NCBI GenBank assembly: GCA_021814695.1
Contig: JAKAHY010000001.1
Coordinates: forward strand, 1 to 45,277
Length of the DNA stretch: 45,277 bases
Direction: 5' to 3'
From: a bacterium
GTDB taxonomy: Bacteria; Patescibacteriota; Minisyncoccia; UBA6257; JAGOQP01
The notes under the pieces were generated by a model, which saw only the letters and a program-made list of their open reading frames with translations, was not told the DNA's origin and made no database searches. This document shows positions 17,646 through 26,951 of the stretch, one piece after another (within the stretch, counting starts at the first letter, position 1; every line of letters starts with the position of its first letter). Both the position numbers and the translations under genes were made by a program.

Positions 17646-18194
17646 ATGTCTAGACTTGGAAAACAACCTATCACACTTCCTTCCGGAGTAACTCTTCAGA
17701 TATCGGGAAACTTGATAACTGTCACCGGACCAAAAGGAAAAATCGACGTCCCTAAACTGGACGGAGTTTCGGTTATGATCACGGACAATATTGTTAGTCT
17801 TACTCCCGAAAACAACATCAAACAGACTCAAATGAACTGGGGCACTCTTTGGTCGCACTTAACCAATGCCGTTACCGGAGTGACCGAAGGTTTTACAAAA
17901 ACATTGGAAATTGAAGGAGTCGGTTTTAAGGTGTCGCTTGAAGGAAAAGAATTGGTATTGAAAGTCGGTTTCTCGCATTTGGTAAGATTTGCTATTCCTG
18001 ATGGAATTAACATAACCGTAGAAAAGAATAAAATTGTAGTTAGCGGAATAGAAAAACAGAAAGTAGGACATGTCGCGGCCAGTATCAGAAAGATTAAAGA
18101 ACCGGAACCTTATCTTGGTAAGGGAATCCATTATGAAAACGAAGTAATCCGCAGAAAGGCAGGTAAGAAGGCCGGCGCAACAGCCACAAAATAA
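17646..18194 (+). CDS. rplF: 50S ribosomal protein L6
   Basis: MSRLGKQPITLPSGV...KEPEPYLGKGIHYENEVIRRKAGKKAG. Confidence 0.98.
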   Translation: MSRLGKQPITLPSGVTLQISGNLITVTGPKGKIDVPKLDGVSVMITDNIVSLTPENNIKQTQMNWGTLWSHLTNAVTGVTEGFTKTLEIEGVGFKVSLEGKELVLKVGFSHLVRFAIPDGINITVEKNKIVVSGIEKQKVGHVAASIRKIKEPEPYLGKGIHYENEVIRRKAGKKAGATATK

Positions 18195-18196
18195 TT

Positions 18197-18556
18197 ATGA
18201 ACAGCAGAAAGAAATTACATCAAATTCACGCCAAACGCGCACGTCGGGTAAGATCGACTATTTTGGGTACGGCCCAAAGGCCGCGCTTGTCTGTGTTTAA
18301 AAGCAATAAGTTCATTTACGTTCAGTTAATCGACGATTCAATCCAAAAAACCATTGCCAGCGCATCTACTCGGATGAAAGAAGATAAGACGAAATCAAAC
18401 AATTCCGAAAAAGTTGTAAAATTGGGAGCGGCGATAGCCAAAAAGGCTGCCGAAAAGAAGATTGTTAAAGCGATATTTGACAGAGGCCGTTACAAATATC
18501 ACGGAATTATAAAATCTCTGGTTCAGGAAGTAAGGAAAAATGGATTAAGTATATAA
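18197..18556 (+). CDS. rplR: 50S ribosomal protein L18
   Basis: RARRVRSTILGTAQRPRLSVFKSNKFIYVQLIDD...FDRGRYKYHGIIKSL. Confidence 0.96.
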   Translation: MNSRKKLHQIHAKRARRVRSTILGTAQRPRLSVFKSNKFIYVQLIDDSIQKTIASASTRMKEDKTKSNNSEKVVKLGAAIAKKAAEKKIVKAIFDRGRYKYHGIIKSLVQEVRKNGLSI

Positions 18557-18560
18557 AATT

Positions 18561-19040
18561 ATGGCATTTCAAAGACAAGGACATAGAGACGGTAAATTTA
18601 TCCCCAAGAAAAGCGAATATAAGGAAAAGACGCTTGATTTAAGGCGTGTTACTCGTGTTGTGGCGGGTGGTAAGCGTTTTTCATTCCGCTGCACTCTCGT
18701 TATGGGAGATGAGCGTGGAACCGTAGCTGTGGGAATCGCCAAAGGCGTGGATGTCGCTCAGGCTATAGACAAAGCAAGAAACGACGCCAAGAAAAATATT
18801 TTGAAAGTGCCTTTAAAGGGAACCACTTTGGCTCATGAGGTTACCGCAAAGTTCAGTGCTGCTCGGGTAATCATAAAACCGGCTCAAAAGGGCTCAGGAC
18901 TTAAAGCCGGTGGCGCCGTTCGAACGGTTCTGCTGATGGCCGGAATCAAGGACGCTTCGGCAAAATGTCTCGGAAGAACGAAAAATAAATTAACCAACGC
19001 ATTGGCTACAATTGAGGCCTTAAAAAAAATAAAAGCTTAG
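18561..19040 (+). CDS. rpsE: 30S ribosomal protein S5
   Basis: RVTRVVAGGKRFSFRCTLVMGDERGTVAVGIAKGVDVAQAI. Confidence 0.97.
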   Translation: MAFQRQGHRDGKFIPKKSEYKEKTLDLRRVTRVVAGGKRFSFRCTLVMGDERGTVAVGIAKGVDVAQAIDKARNDAKKNILKVPLKGTTLAHEVTAKFSAARVIIKPAQKGSGLKAGGAVRTVLLMAGIKDASAKCLGRTKNKLTNALATIEALKKIKA

Positions 19041-19044
19041 TATT

Positions 19045-19467
19045 ATGCAAATTCACGACTTAAAACCCAATACCTCAAGAAAGGGAATCAAAAGAATCGG
19101 ACGAGGAGGAAAACGCGGAACCTATTCGGGAAAAGGACAAAAGGGACAGAAATCCAGAGCCGGACACAAAATCAGGCCGGCATTGCGCGACACCATAATC
19201 CGGACTCCAAAACTTAAGGGATATCACAACAAGCCCAAAAGCGAAAAGACGCTGGTTTTGAATTTGAATGATTTGAACAAGATTACCGAACAAAAAATAG
19301 ACAGAGCCGCTCTGGAAAACAGAAAACTTATAAGAAAATCGGTGAAATACGTTAAAATTGTCGGTGATGGAGAAATTAAGGGAGTAAAGAATTTAGTCGG
19401 CATTGACGTGTCGGCATCGGCAAAAAAGAAAATCGAAGCCGCAGGAGGTTCCGTGACTTCAAAATAG
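19045..19467 (+). CDS. rplO: 50S ribosomal protein L15
   Basis: MQIHDLKPNTSRKGIKRIGRGGKRGTYSGKGQKGQKSRAG. Confidence 0.97.
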   Translation: MQIHDLKPNTSRKGIKRIGRGGKRGTYSGKGQKGQKSRAGHKIRPALRDTIIRTPKLKGYHNKPKSEKTLVLNLNDLNKITEQKIDRAALENRKLIRKSVKYVKIVGDGEIKGVKNLVGIDVSASAKKKIEAAGGSVTSK

Positions 19468-19471
19468 GCGT

Positions 19472-20743
19472 ATGTCTAAAATACTTCAACTTTTCAAAAT
19501 TAAGGATTTACGTTCAAGAATATTGATCGTTTCTCTTTGGTTGGTGGTTTTTAGAATACTTGCCGCCATTCCTATTCCGGATGTGGATATTTCACGTCTT
19601 AAAAATTTCTTTGCAGGAAACCAGCTTTTTGGTTTTTTGAATATATTTTCGGGAGGAGGACTGTCCAATCTTTCCATAGCGATGCTTGCGGTCGGTCCTT
19701 ACATTACTGCGACTATTATCATGCAGCTTTTGACTATGATATTTCCCAGACTTAAGGAGATATATTATGAAGAAGGAGCTGTGGGAAGGGCAAAGTTCAA
19801 CCGGATTTCAAAATATCTTACGGTGCCTTTGGCTTTCACTTCCGGTTACGGTTTTTTGAATCTTTTGATGTCTCAGGGCGTTATCAGAAATTTGGGAGCC
19901 GCTCAGCTTATACAAGAATCTCTCATAATAACCGCCGGCTCGATGGTTCTTACGTGGATAGGGGATTTGATAAGCGAACAGAATATCGGAAACGGAATTT
20001 CTCTTTTGATTTTTGCCGGTATAGTCAGCCGATTGCCGGTTGAGATACAGCAGGCAGTCGTTTCCTTTGATGTTGCAGCTCTTACCAGTTATGTGATTTT
20101 CGGACTATTGGCGGTAGTTGTTATCGCGGGCGTTGTTTATATCAATGAAGGAGAGCGTAAAGTCGGAATAACTTATGCAAAAAGGGTCCGGGGCAATAAA
20201 ATGTACGGCGGAGTTACCAGTTATCTTCCTCTGAAGGTTAACCAGGCGGGAGTTATTCCTATTATTTTCGCAATCTCGGTGCTTTTGTTTCCTCAGTTTT
20301 TTGCCCAGGCATCGGCTATTTTCTCCAAAAGCTTTTCTTTGAAAGCAACCGCGTTAGTTTCCAATCTGTTCAATAACCAGTATATTTATGCCGGATTTTA
20401 TTTTGTGTTGGTTGTTTTGTTTACTTATTTTTACACCGCAATTACTTTTGATCCGAAAGAAATTTCAAAAAATCTTCAGCGATCGGGGGGATTTATTTTG
20501 GGGATCAGGCCGGGAGAAAATACATCAACTTATCTTGCTAAAATAATCACCAGAATCACTTTGTGGGGAGCCATCTTTCTTGGTTTGGTCGCAATATTGC
20601 CTAACATAACCAGAATAGTTACCGGCATTACCATATTCTCTTTGGGAGGTACGGCGTTGCTCATCGTTGTTTCGGTTGCGCTTGAAGTTTTGAGACAAAT
20701 AAATTCTCAGTTGATAATGAGGGAGTATGAGGGATTCGAGTAG
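19472..20743 (+). CDS. secY: preprotein translocase subunit SecY
   Basis: Ten-TM SecY; NGISLLIFAGIVSRLP, YINEGERKVGITYAKRVRG, YLPLKVNQAGVIPIIFA. Confidence 0.98.
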   Translation: MSKILQLFKIKDLRSRILIVSLWLVVFRILAAIPIPDVDISRLKNFFAGNQLFGFLNIFSGGGLSNLSIAMLAVGPYITATIIMQLLTMIFPRLKEIYYEEGAVGRAKFNRISKYLTVPLAFTSGYGFLNLLMSQGVIRNLGAAQLIQESLIITAGSMVLTWIGDLISEQNIGNGISLLIFAGIVSRLPVEIQQAVVSFDVAALTSYVIFGLLAVVVIAGVVYINEGERKVGITYAKRVRGNKMYGGVTSYLPLKVNQAGVIPIIFAISVLLFPQFFAQASAIFSKSFSLKATALVSNLFNNQYIYAGFYFVLVVLFTYFYTAITFDPKEISKNLQRSGGFILGIRPGENTSTYLAKIITRITLWGAIFLGLVAILPNITRIVTGITIFSLGGTALLIVVSVALEVLRQINSQLIMREYEGFE

Positions 20744-20773
20744 GCATTCGCAAATATCTTTGCGCGCTCAGCC

Positions 20774-20925
20774 GAGTCCTCGCTTCGCTGCGGAGGCTTC
20801 GCTTGCAAAATATTTGCTCACTAAGAGTTGGGGACGGAAAATTGGCTAATCGCCAATTTTTTAACACTCAACCTCGTCCTCGCTTCGCTGCGGGGGTTTC
20901 GTGTCCAAGATATTCACTCACTAAG
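20774..20925 (+). repeat. degenerate direct repeat pair downstream of secY
   Basis: cGAGTCCTCGCTTCGCTGCGGAGGCTTCGcttgcaaaatatttgCTCACTAAG versus cCTCGTCCTCGCTTCGCTGCGGGGGTTTCGtgtccaagatattcaCTCACTAAG. Confidence 0.75.
20838..20862 (+). terminator. terminator of the S10-spc-secY operon
   Basis: AAAATTGGC-taatc-GCCAATTTTTT. Confidence 0.75.
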
Positions 20926-21016
20926 GGGTGGAGAGAACGAGTTTCGCGCTAAAAGATATTTACTTGTGGAGTTGAGGGTACAGAAAATTGGTTAAGGGCC
21001 AATTTTCTATAATTTA

Positions 21017-21045
21017 AATAACCGCTCTAAGCGGTTATTGTTTTA
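21017..21045. terminator. terminator shared by convergent genes
   Basis: AATAACCGCT-cta-AGCGGTTATT, T-rich flank; lies directly 3' of the minus-strand ORF. Confidence 0.7.
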
Positions 21046-21318
21046 TTATTGAGGGAGCTTGAAAAAACAAGTAGATGTGTCTGTGCTAATTCCAAATTCT
21101 ATATTAGCCACGATTTTACCTTCATCTAGTAGTCTATTAATTGCCTCAAGTAATTCTATTGGCAGAAAACTTATGCATGACTGCTCTAGTCTTAAGGAAA
21201 TATCTTTAAATCTCGGATGTTTATCGGTTGCTAGTTTGTCTTGTTCTTCTAAGATACTAATTATCATCTCGTCAAATTCCGAAGCCGATATTCCTTGTGG
21301 TCTGGTTTTGACAGCCAT
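21046..21318 (-). CDS. hypothetical protein
   Basis: MAVKTRPQGISASEFDEMIISILEEQ..., 90 aa; minus-strand SD CCGGAG before ATG at 21318. Confidence 0.7.
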   Translation of the reverse strand: MAVKTRPQGISASEFDEMIISILEEQDKLATDKHPRFKDISLRLEQSCISFLPIELLEAINRLLDEGKIVANIEFGISTDTSTCFFKLPQ

Positions 21319-21463
21319 ATTTTCTCCGGTGAGTTCTGTAATTAAACATACGCTTCCGTCGGATGATGTCAATTACTAATGTTTTTGCATTTATATCCAC
21401 CCCTGAATATTTCAGGGAAATTAAGAAGTATGGATTGGCCACAAACTTAGTCCTGTTATTATA

Positions 21464-21492
21464 TTGACGAGAATTAAATAGAATGATATAAA
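21464..21492 (+). promoter_or_regulatory. sigma70-type promoter
   Basis: TTGACG -17 nt- TATAAA upstream of the 21541 ORF. Confidence 0.7.
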
Positions 21493-21540
21493 ATCATCAG
21501 TATCAAACATAGTTGAAAACCAGAAAGGGGGCCCAAAAGC

Positions 21541-21933
21541 ATGAGTGAGCGTCAAAAAGCATTACTTTGGAGAATTCCGCTTGCAGCAGCTGTTGTATTT
21601 GGTTTGACTTTCTATTTTGTTCCAGGTATGGATAACAGGTTTTTTACTGTTGCGAGCATGGCTTTGTTTGCTTTTAATATGATTGTTGTGGATATTGTTA
21701 CCGAAAAAGATAGATGCTATTATGATAAACGATTTGGGGCCGGAAGTTTCTGCGCTATAATTCCTGTTGTGTTTGTTGTCAGTTTTGCTTTGGGGGCTGT
21801 AGTTGCTTTGTTTGCGGTATTGCCGTTAACCCATAGTCTGCTTTGGATGCTTGTCTTTGGTTCGGTAACTCCTTATGCGGTACTGGTATTGTTTGCGCTT
21901 TTCTACCTCACTTTTGCTTTTGATAAAAGGTAG
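21541..21933 (+). CDS. hypothetical four-TM membrane protein
   Basis: 130 aa hydrophobic; SD AAAGGGGG. Confidence 0.75.
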   Translation: MSERQKALLWRIPLAAAVVFGLTFYFVPGMDNRFFTVASMALFAFNMIVVDIVTEKDRCYYDKRFGAGSFCAIIPVVFVVSFALGAVVALFAVLPLTHSLLWMLVFGSVTPYAVLVLFALFYLTFAFDKR

Positions 21934-22016
21934 CGGTTGCTCTTTGTTGTGTTCATCTCCGGTTTTGCCGGAGATTTTTTGTGGAATATTTTTATCACTT
22001 GGAGTAGAATATTTTT

Positions 22017-22736
22017 ATGTCAAAAACCAAATTCAGAGCAAACAGAAAGGTTGTTTTTGTTATGGGTCCTCCCGGTTCCGGAAAAGGAACTCAGGCGGAA
22101 CTTATTGCGGATAAATTCGATTTTTTTCACTTTGATACCGGACGTGTTTTGGAGGGTATTTGGCACGATCCCAAAAGGCAGAAAGACCCGATTGTAAGGC
22201 GCGAGCGGGTACTTTTTGATACCGGGAAACTGAATACTCCTTCAGTGGTATTAAAAATGATGAAAGAGAAAATAAAGGAGCTGGCCGAAATTGGAGAGAG
22301 CTTGGTATTTAGTGGTTCTCCCCGGACATTTTTTGAGGCCTTTGGTGATTCTAAAAATACAGGACTAATAGAAACTCTGGAAAAACTTTATGGCAAAAAA
22401 AATATCACGGTTTTGCTTTTGAAAGTGGATTCAAAAAAAGCGATTGCCAGAAACGTGGGTAGAATGATCTGTTCTGTCTGCGGGATGCAGCTTTTGAGCG
22501 TGCTTAAAGTTAAACAAACACGCTGTCCGTTTTGTGGCGGAGAATTGAGGAAGCGGACTTTGGATAAGCCGGAAGTGATGGTGGTCCGCCTTCAGGAATT
22601 TGCCAACAGAACCGAACCGATTCTGAAAGAATTGAAAAAAAGAAAATTCATTATTCACGGCATCAACGCGAATGTTTTGCCGTACGAAGTGTTCGAAAAA
22701 ATAAAATCGGTAATAAATGATTCTTTTAAAAAGTGA
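22017..22736 (+). CDS. adk: adenylate kinase
   Basis: VVFVMGPPGSGKGTQAELIADKF; zinc lid CSVCGMQLLSVLKVKQTRCPFCGGEL. Confidence 0.9.
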   Translation: MSKTKFRANRKVVFVMGPPGSGKGTQAELIADKFDFFHFDTGRVLEGIWHDPKRQKDPIVRRERVLFDTGKLNTPSVVLKMMKEKIKELAEIGESLVFSGSPRTFFEAFGDSKNTGLIETLEKLYGKKNITVLLLKVDSKKAIARNVGRMICSVCGMQLLSVLKVKQTRCPFCGGELRKRTLDKPEVMVVRLQEFANRTEPILKELKKRKFIIHGINANVLPYEVFEKIKSVINDSFKK

Positions 22737-23475
22737 AAGTGAAATAGAAATTCTTGGTCAATCGGGAAAAATTCTTTCCGGAATTTTGAAAACGCTTGAA
22801 AAAAAAGCGGTTCCCGGAGTGAATATTCTGGAGCTTGAGCAGATTGCCAGGAAAATGGCGAAAGACGCCGGAGCAAGGCCGTCCTTTTTGGGTTATCAGC
22901 CGGAAGGGGCCGACAAGCCGTACCCGGCCGCAATTTGCGCTTCGGTCAACGAAGTTGTTGTCCATGGAATTCCGACGGATTACATTTTGCGTTCAGGCGA
23001 CGTTATAAAAATCGATATGGGAATTGTTTACGAGGGAATGTGCACCGATTCGGCGGTTACCGTCGGAATAGGGAAAACCTCTCCCGAAGCAAGGAAACTC
23101 ATCGCTTCGACAAAAAAAGCCCTAGAAGAGGCAATTTTGGCGGTTAAAAGGGGCCATCACATAGGAGATATCGGGTATGCGGTCGAAAAAAGGGCGAAAA
23201 AAGACGGATTTAAAATCCTCAAAGGATTAACGGGACACGGCGTCGGTTATGAGGTTCATGAAGATCCGGTGGTCTTAAATTACGGAAAAAAGGGGACGGG
23301 TCCGGAAATTAAAGAAGGAATGGTTATTGCAATCGAGCCGATGTTTTCCGTTTCTACTGAACAGATAATTCAGAATAAAGACGAGAGTTATTCTTCTGCC
23401 GATGGAAGTTTGACGGCTCAATTTGAACATACCGTTGCCGTCACAAAAAATGGAGTAATCGTTTTAACCAGATGA
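22717..23475 (+). CDS. map: type I methionine aminopeptidase
   Basis: AICASVNEVVVHGIP, VIKIDMGIVYEGMCTDSAVTV, GHGVGYEVHEDPVV, AIEPMFS. Confidence 0.96.
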   Translation: MILLKSESEIEILGQSGKILSGILKTLEKKAVPGVNILELEQIARKMAKDAGARPSFLGYQPEGADKPYPAAICASVNEVVVHGIPTDYILRSGDVIKIDMGIVYEGMCTDSAVTVGIGKTSPEARKLIASTKKALEEAILAVKRGHHIGDIGYAVEKRAKKDGFKILKGLTGHGVGYEVHEDPVVLNYGKKGTGPEIKEGMVIAIEPMFSVSTEQIIQNKDESYSSADGSLTAQFEHTVAVTKNGVIVLTR

Positions 23476-24344
23476 GTGATTCTCCAGAAATAGCAAAAAC
23501 TTCCGATATCCGCAAAAGCGCCAGAGAATATATTATTAAAAAATATAGATGGCTTTTGGTAGTGTCGGGGGTTATGGGATTGGCTGCGGTTTTATTTTAC
23601 ATTTTATTTAAAGATGAAAACTTTCTCGGTCTTTTGTATGTTCCGGTAATAATTTTGACAATTCTTTATATATTTGAAATCGGGCGTTTAAGAAAGCGGA
23701 TGTTTGAAGATTTTGCTAAAAATCATGGGTATGCTTTCAGCGCACACAAAGAAAAAGATTTCGGAGATGGTTCACTATTTCTAGGCGGAAAAAATAAATC
23801 AGTTTCAGAATTTATATCGGGTGTGTTGGAAAATATTCCCGTAGAATTTTTTAACTTTGATTTTATTGTCGAAAGGACGGATTCCAAAGGACAAAGGACC
23901 AAGGAACACCATAATTTTTTTGTTATTGATATGGACCTGGGAACCGTGACCCCGTCTATTTTGTTAAGATACAAAGGATCAAACACCGTTCCAAAAGTTT
24001 ATTTTGGACGCGCGGACGTCAGATTGGAGGGGCAAATGGGCGATATTTATGACTTGGAAGTGGAAAAAGAATTTGAGATCGAGGCTCTTCAGATATTTTC
24101 ACCCGATATTATGCAGGAGATACTCTCGGTTATTGAGCGGCCGGAAAAACCGAAATTAAACGTAGAATTTTATGGGAATCACGCAATAGTTTTTATTGAG
24201 GGGGAAATAAACAATCCCGACCTTCTGGAGAGTGTTTATAATATGTCCTCGGATCTGGCAAAACACTGGGCTCCTTTGATGGTAAGAATAAAAGGCAGCG
24301 TGGAGGCGTTGAGGGCGCAATTTTCCGGCAAGCAACCGTCTTAA
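23472..24344 (+). CDS. hypothetical two-TM membrane protein
   Basis: 290 aa; two adjacent N-terminal TMs; overlaps the map stop (ATGA). Confidence 0.8.
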   Translation: MSDSPEIAKTSDIRKSAREYIIKKYRWLLVVSGVMGLAAVLFYILFKDENFLGLLYVPVIILTILYIFEIGRLRKRMFEDFAKNHGYAFSAHKEKDFGDGSLFLGGKNKSVSEFISGVLENIPVEFFNFDFIVERTDSKGQRTKEHHNFFVIDMDLGTVTPSILLRYKGSNTVPKVYFGRADVRLEGQMGDIYDLEVEKEFEIEALQIFSPDIMQEILSVIERPEKPKLNVEFYGNHAIVFIEGEINNPDLLESVYNMSSDLAKHWAPLMVRIKGSVEALRAQFSGKQPS

Positions 24345-24361
24345 ATTCGGAGTATTAAAAT

Positions 24362-24377
24362 CCCGCGAAATCGCGGG
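24362..24377. terminator. bidirectional terminator hairpin
   Basis: CCCGCG-aaat-CGCGGG between convergent genes. Confidence 0.65.
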
Positions 24378-24626
24378 TTAGAGAACGTGTGAAACGTCGA
24401 GTACAAAAGTGGCTGCGGCGACGGGAATAGTGAATTCTCCGAGGAATACGCCGGCGATAGCACAGGGGACGAAAGGAGCGTGAACCGCTTCTTTTTTGAT
24501 CTTGGTTCCCCAGAAGTTAACGGTGTATTGGGTGCAAATGCCTCCCAGGAGGATATTCAAAGCAAAAATCAGAACTACGCATCCGCACACACCACTGCCG
24601 TCACCACCACGCGGTTTCTCAAACAT
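24378..24626 (-). CDS. small membrane protein
   Basis: 82 aa; minus-strand SD CGGAG; hydrophobic. Confidence 0.65.
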   Translation of the reverse strand: MFEKPRGGDGSGVCGCVVLIFALNILLGGICTQYTVNFWGTKIKKEAVHAPFVPCAIAGVFLGEFTIPVAAATFVLDVSHVL

Positions 24627-24776
24627 ACTTGTCTCCGTTGTTTTTACTTACAATAGAATACTAATAAATAGTCAATATGTCAATCCTATTGAGTGTTTTT
24701 AATCAAAAATATGCAATTGAATTAATTACAATAAAATAAGTAAATTTTGTGTTATAATGAGATCAATAAATTAAAG

Positions 24777-26042
24777 ATGAATTACACTCAACTGCTTGCT
24801 TCGATAGAAAATTTTAATCCGATACCCATATTTACTTCGGTTATTTCGACGTTTTCTTTGCAGGATGGTTTGGATATTTTTTTGACCGCAATGATAATCG
24901 GCGGTTTTTTGTATTTGTTCAAGAAAACAAAAACTACTTCGATTGTTGTTACCAGCATTGTCGGATTTATATTACTTTATCTTATTGCCGTCTGGTTGGA
25001 TTTGTACACTATTTTGAGCATCATAAACGTTATTATCGGAGGAATTATCGTTATTCTGGTTATAGTTTTTCAAAAAGAATTGAGACGTTTTGTTGAGTGG
25101 ATAAATATCAGCTCTATAAGAAAAAGATTTAAAAAAGGAAAAGAGAGTGTTGCAAATATTGAATCGGGCGTTATTCATACTATAGTTTCCTCGGCTTTTA
25201 TAATGGCCAAGAGAAAGATGGGGGGGATTATAGTTCTGCCGGGAAAGGAATCAATCGACTCTTTTGTTTCGGGGGGTTTTGAGCTTGATGGAAAAGTATC
25301 CGAACCTCTTTTATTGAGTATTTTTGATACATCCACTCCGGGGCATGACGGCGCCGTAATTATAGACCAGGATATCATTAAAAGATTCGGAGTTGTTTTG
25401 CCATTATCCGAGCGTGATGATTATGAAAAGCTTAAACATCTTGGAACGCGCCATCGTTCGTCTCTTGGGCTTTCCGAAAGAACAGATGCTTTATGTATTG
25501 TCATATCCGAAGAAAAAAAGAGAGTGTCGATTGCCTTTGACGGCGCAATCGAATCGGTTGAAACTCCCGAAGAACTGGAAAAGAAATTAAGCGCATTTCT
25601 TAATTTGGCGGAAACAGACGTGTCTTTGTCTAAAATTAAATTCGCCAAATCTATCGGGGTTATCAAAAAAAACTATAAGGAAGCAATTATAGCCCTTATT
25701 TTATCTTTTGTTCTGTGGATGATAGTAAGTTTTCCTCATGCCGGAATTATACAAAAGCAGTTTTTGGCCCCTGTGGTATTTAGCAATCTTCCGACAAATG
25801 CCACCATAGAAAAGCTGACTTCGCCTCAGGTTACGGTGCTTTTGTCCGGATCGGAGAGAGACTTCCAGTTTGTAAGCGATGACAGCGTAAAAGCTCTTAT
25901 TGATTTAACGGATTCTGTAGCAAACGGCCAAACAAAATACGTTCTCATTCATTTAACGCGGTCCAACATCCAATTTCCTTCAAACCTGACGTTTATTAAA
26001 GTCGGTCCGGCCCAAGTTGAATTTAAATTGGTATTCAATTAA
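24777..26042 (+). CDS. CdaA-type diadenylate cyclase fused to YbbR-like (CdaR) region
   Basis: Three N-terminal TMs, DAC motifs GHDGAVII and GTRHRSSLGLSERTDAL, then a TM and a YbbR-like beta-rich segment. Confidence 0.88.
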   Translation: MNYTQLLASIENFNPIPIFTSVISTFSLQDGLDIFLTAMIIGGFLYLFKKTKTTSIVVTSIVGFILLYLIAVWLDLYTILSIINVIIGGIIVILVIVFQKELRRFVEWINISSIRKRFKKGKESVANIESGVIHTIVSSAFIMAKRKMGGIIVLPGKESIDSFVSGGFELDGKVSEPLLLSIFDTSTPGHDGAVIIDQDIIKRFGVVLPLSERDDYEKLKHLGTRHRSSLGLSERTDALCIVISEEKKRVSIAFDGAIESVETPEELEKKLSAFLNLAETDVSLSKIKFAKSIGVIKKNYKEAIIALILSFVLWMIVSFPHAGIIQKQFLAPVVFSNLPTNATIEKLTSPQVTVLLSGSERDFQFVSDDSVKALIDLTDSVANGQTKYVLIHLTRSNIQFPSNLTFIKVGPAQVEFKLVFN

Positions 26043-26064
26043 ATAATAAAATAAACTATTTTAT

Positions 26065-26814
26065 ATGGCACAAAAACCATTCTTGTCGGTAATTATTCCG
26101 GCATACAATGAAGCAAAACGTTTACCGTTGACTCTGATCGATATGGATAAGCATCTTTCCAAAACGCCTTTTGATTATGAAATAATTGTTGTGGACAATA
26201 ATTCTAAAGATTCTACCAAAGAAATAGCGTCAAGATTTTCGGGAATAATGAAAAACATCCGGGTTATAGAGTGCCGGACTCAAGGTAAAGGCGCAGCCGT
26301 AAGAAAAGGAATGATGGAAGCCAAGGGGCAAATAAGATTATTCTCGGACGCGGATAACTCCGTTTCTGTAGATCAATTTTTGAAAATGCAGCATTTATTT
26401 CGCGAGGGCTACGACGTTGTTATCGGGTCAAGGGATGCTAAGGGTGCAAAAATGGAACCTCCTCAGCCTTGGTACAGAGTATTTCTCGGAAATATGGGGA
26501 ATATTTTTATAAGAATTATGCTTTTGAAGGGAATTAAAGATACTCAGTGCGGGTTTAAGGCATTTTCCGACAGATCGGCCGAGAAAATATTTCCGCTGGC
26601 CACAATTAATGGGTGGGGGTTTGATGTTGAAATCCTTTCTTTGGCAAAAATGTTCGGATATAAAATAATGGAAATGCCGGTTATTTGGGTTAATAGCGCG
26701 GGTTCAAAAGTAAAGCCGACCGCTTACATAAACGTATTGCTTGAGGTCGTTAAAATTAAGTTGAGAATGATGAAAGGGTTTTATCAGAAGAAACAAGGCA
26801 GTGTTTCGGCCTAG
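26065..26814 (+). CDS. GT2 family glycosyltransferase (dolichyl-phosphate glucosyl/mannosyltransferase-like)
   Basis: LSVIIPAYNEAKRLPLTL...EIIVVDNNSKDSTKE...DADNSV...DTQCGFKAFS. Confidence 0.92.
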   Translation: MAQKPFLSVIIPAYNEAKRLPLTLIDMDKHLSKTPFDYEIIVVDNNSKDSTKEIASRFSGIMKNIRVIECRTQGKGAAVRKGMMEAKGQIRLFSDADNSVSVDQFLKMQHLFREGYDVVIGSRDAKGAKMEPPQPWYRVFLGNMGNIFIRIMLLKGIKDTQCGFKAFSDRSAEKIFPLATINGWGFDVEILSLAKMFGYKIMEMPVIWVNSAGSKVKPTAYINVLLEVVKIKLRMMKGFYQKKQGSVSA

Positions 26815-26951
26815 CTTTGACTTTATGGCAGAAATTGATATATTTGTTATCTGTATAACAAGCAATAAATTACCAATTAGAATTAATAAAATAATAGAGC
26901 TCGCAGGACTTCTTGATAAAAACAAGGGGAAATCATCGGCTCAAACCGGAT

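Noticed and set aside
26844-26861. Palindrome TTGTTAtctgtaTAACAA upstream of greA as an operator
   Set aside because: Short and AT-rich; expected by chance at this composition and no linked regulator.
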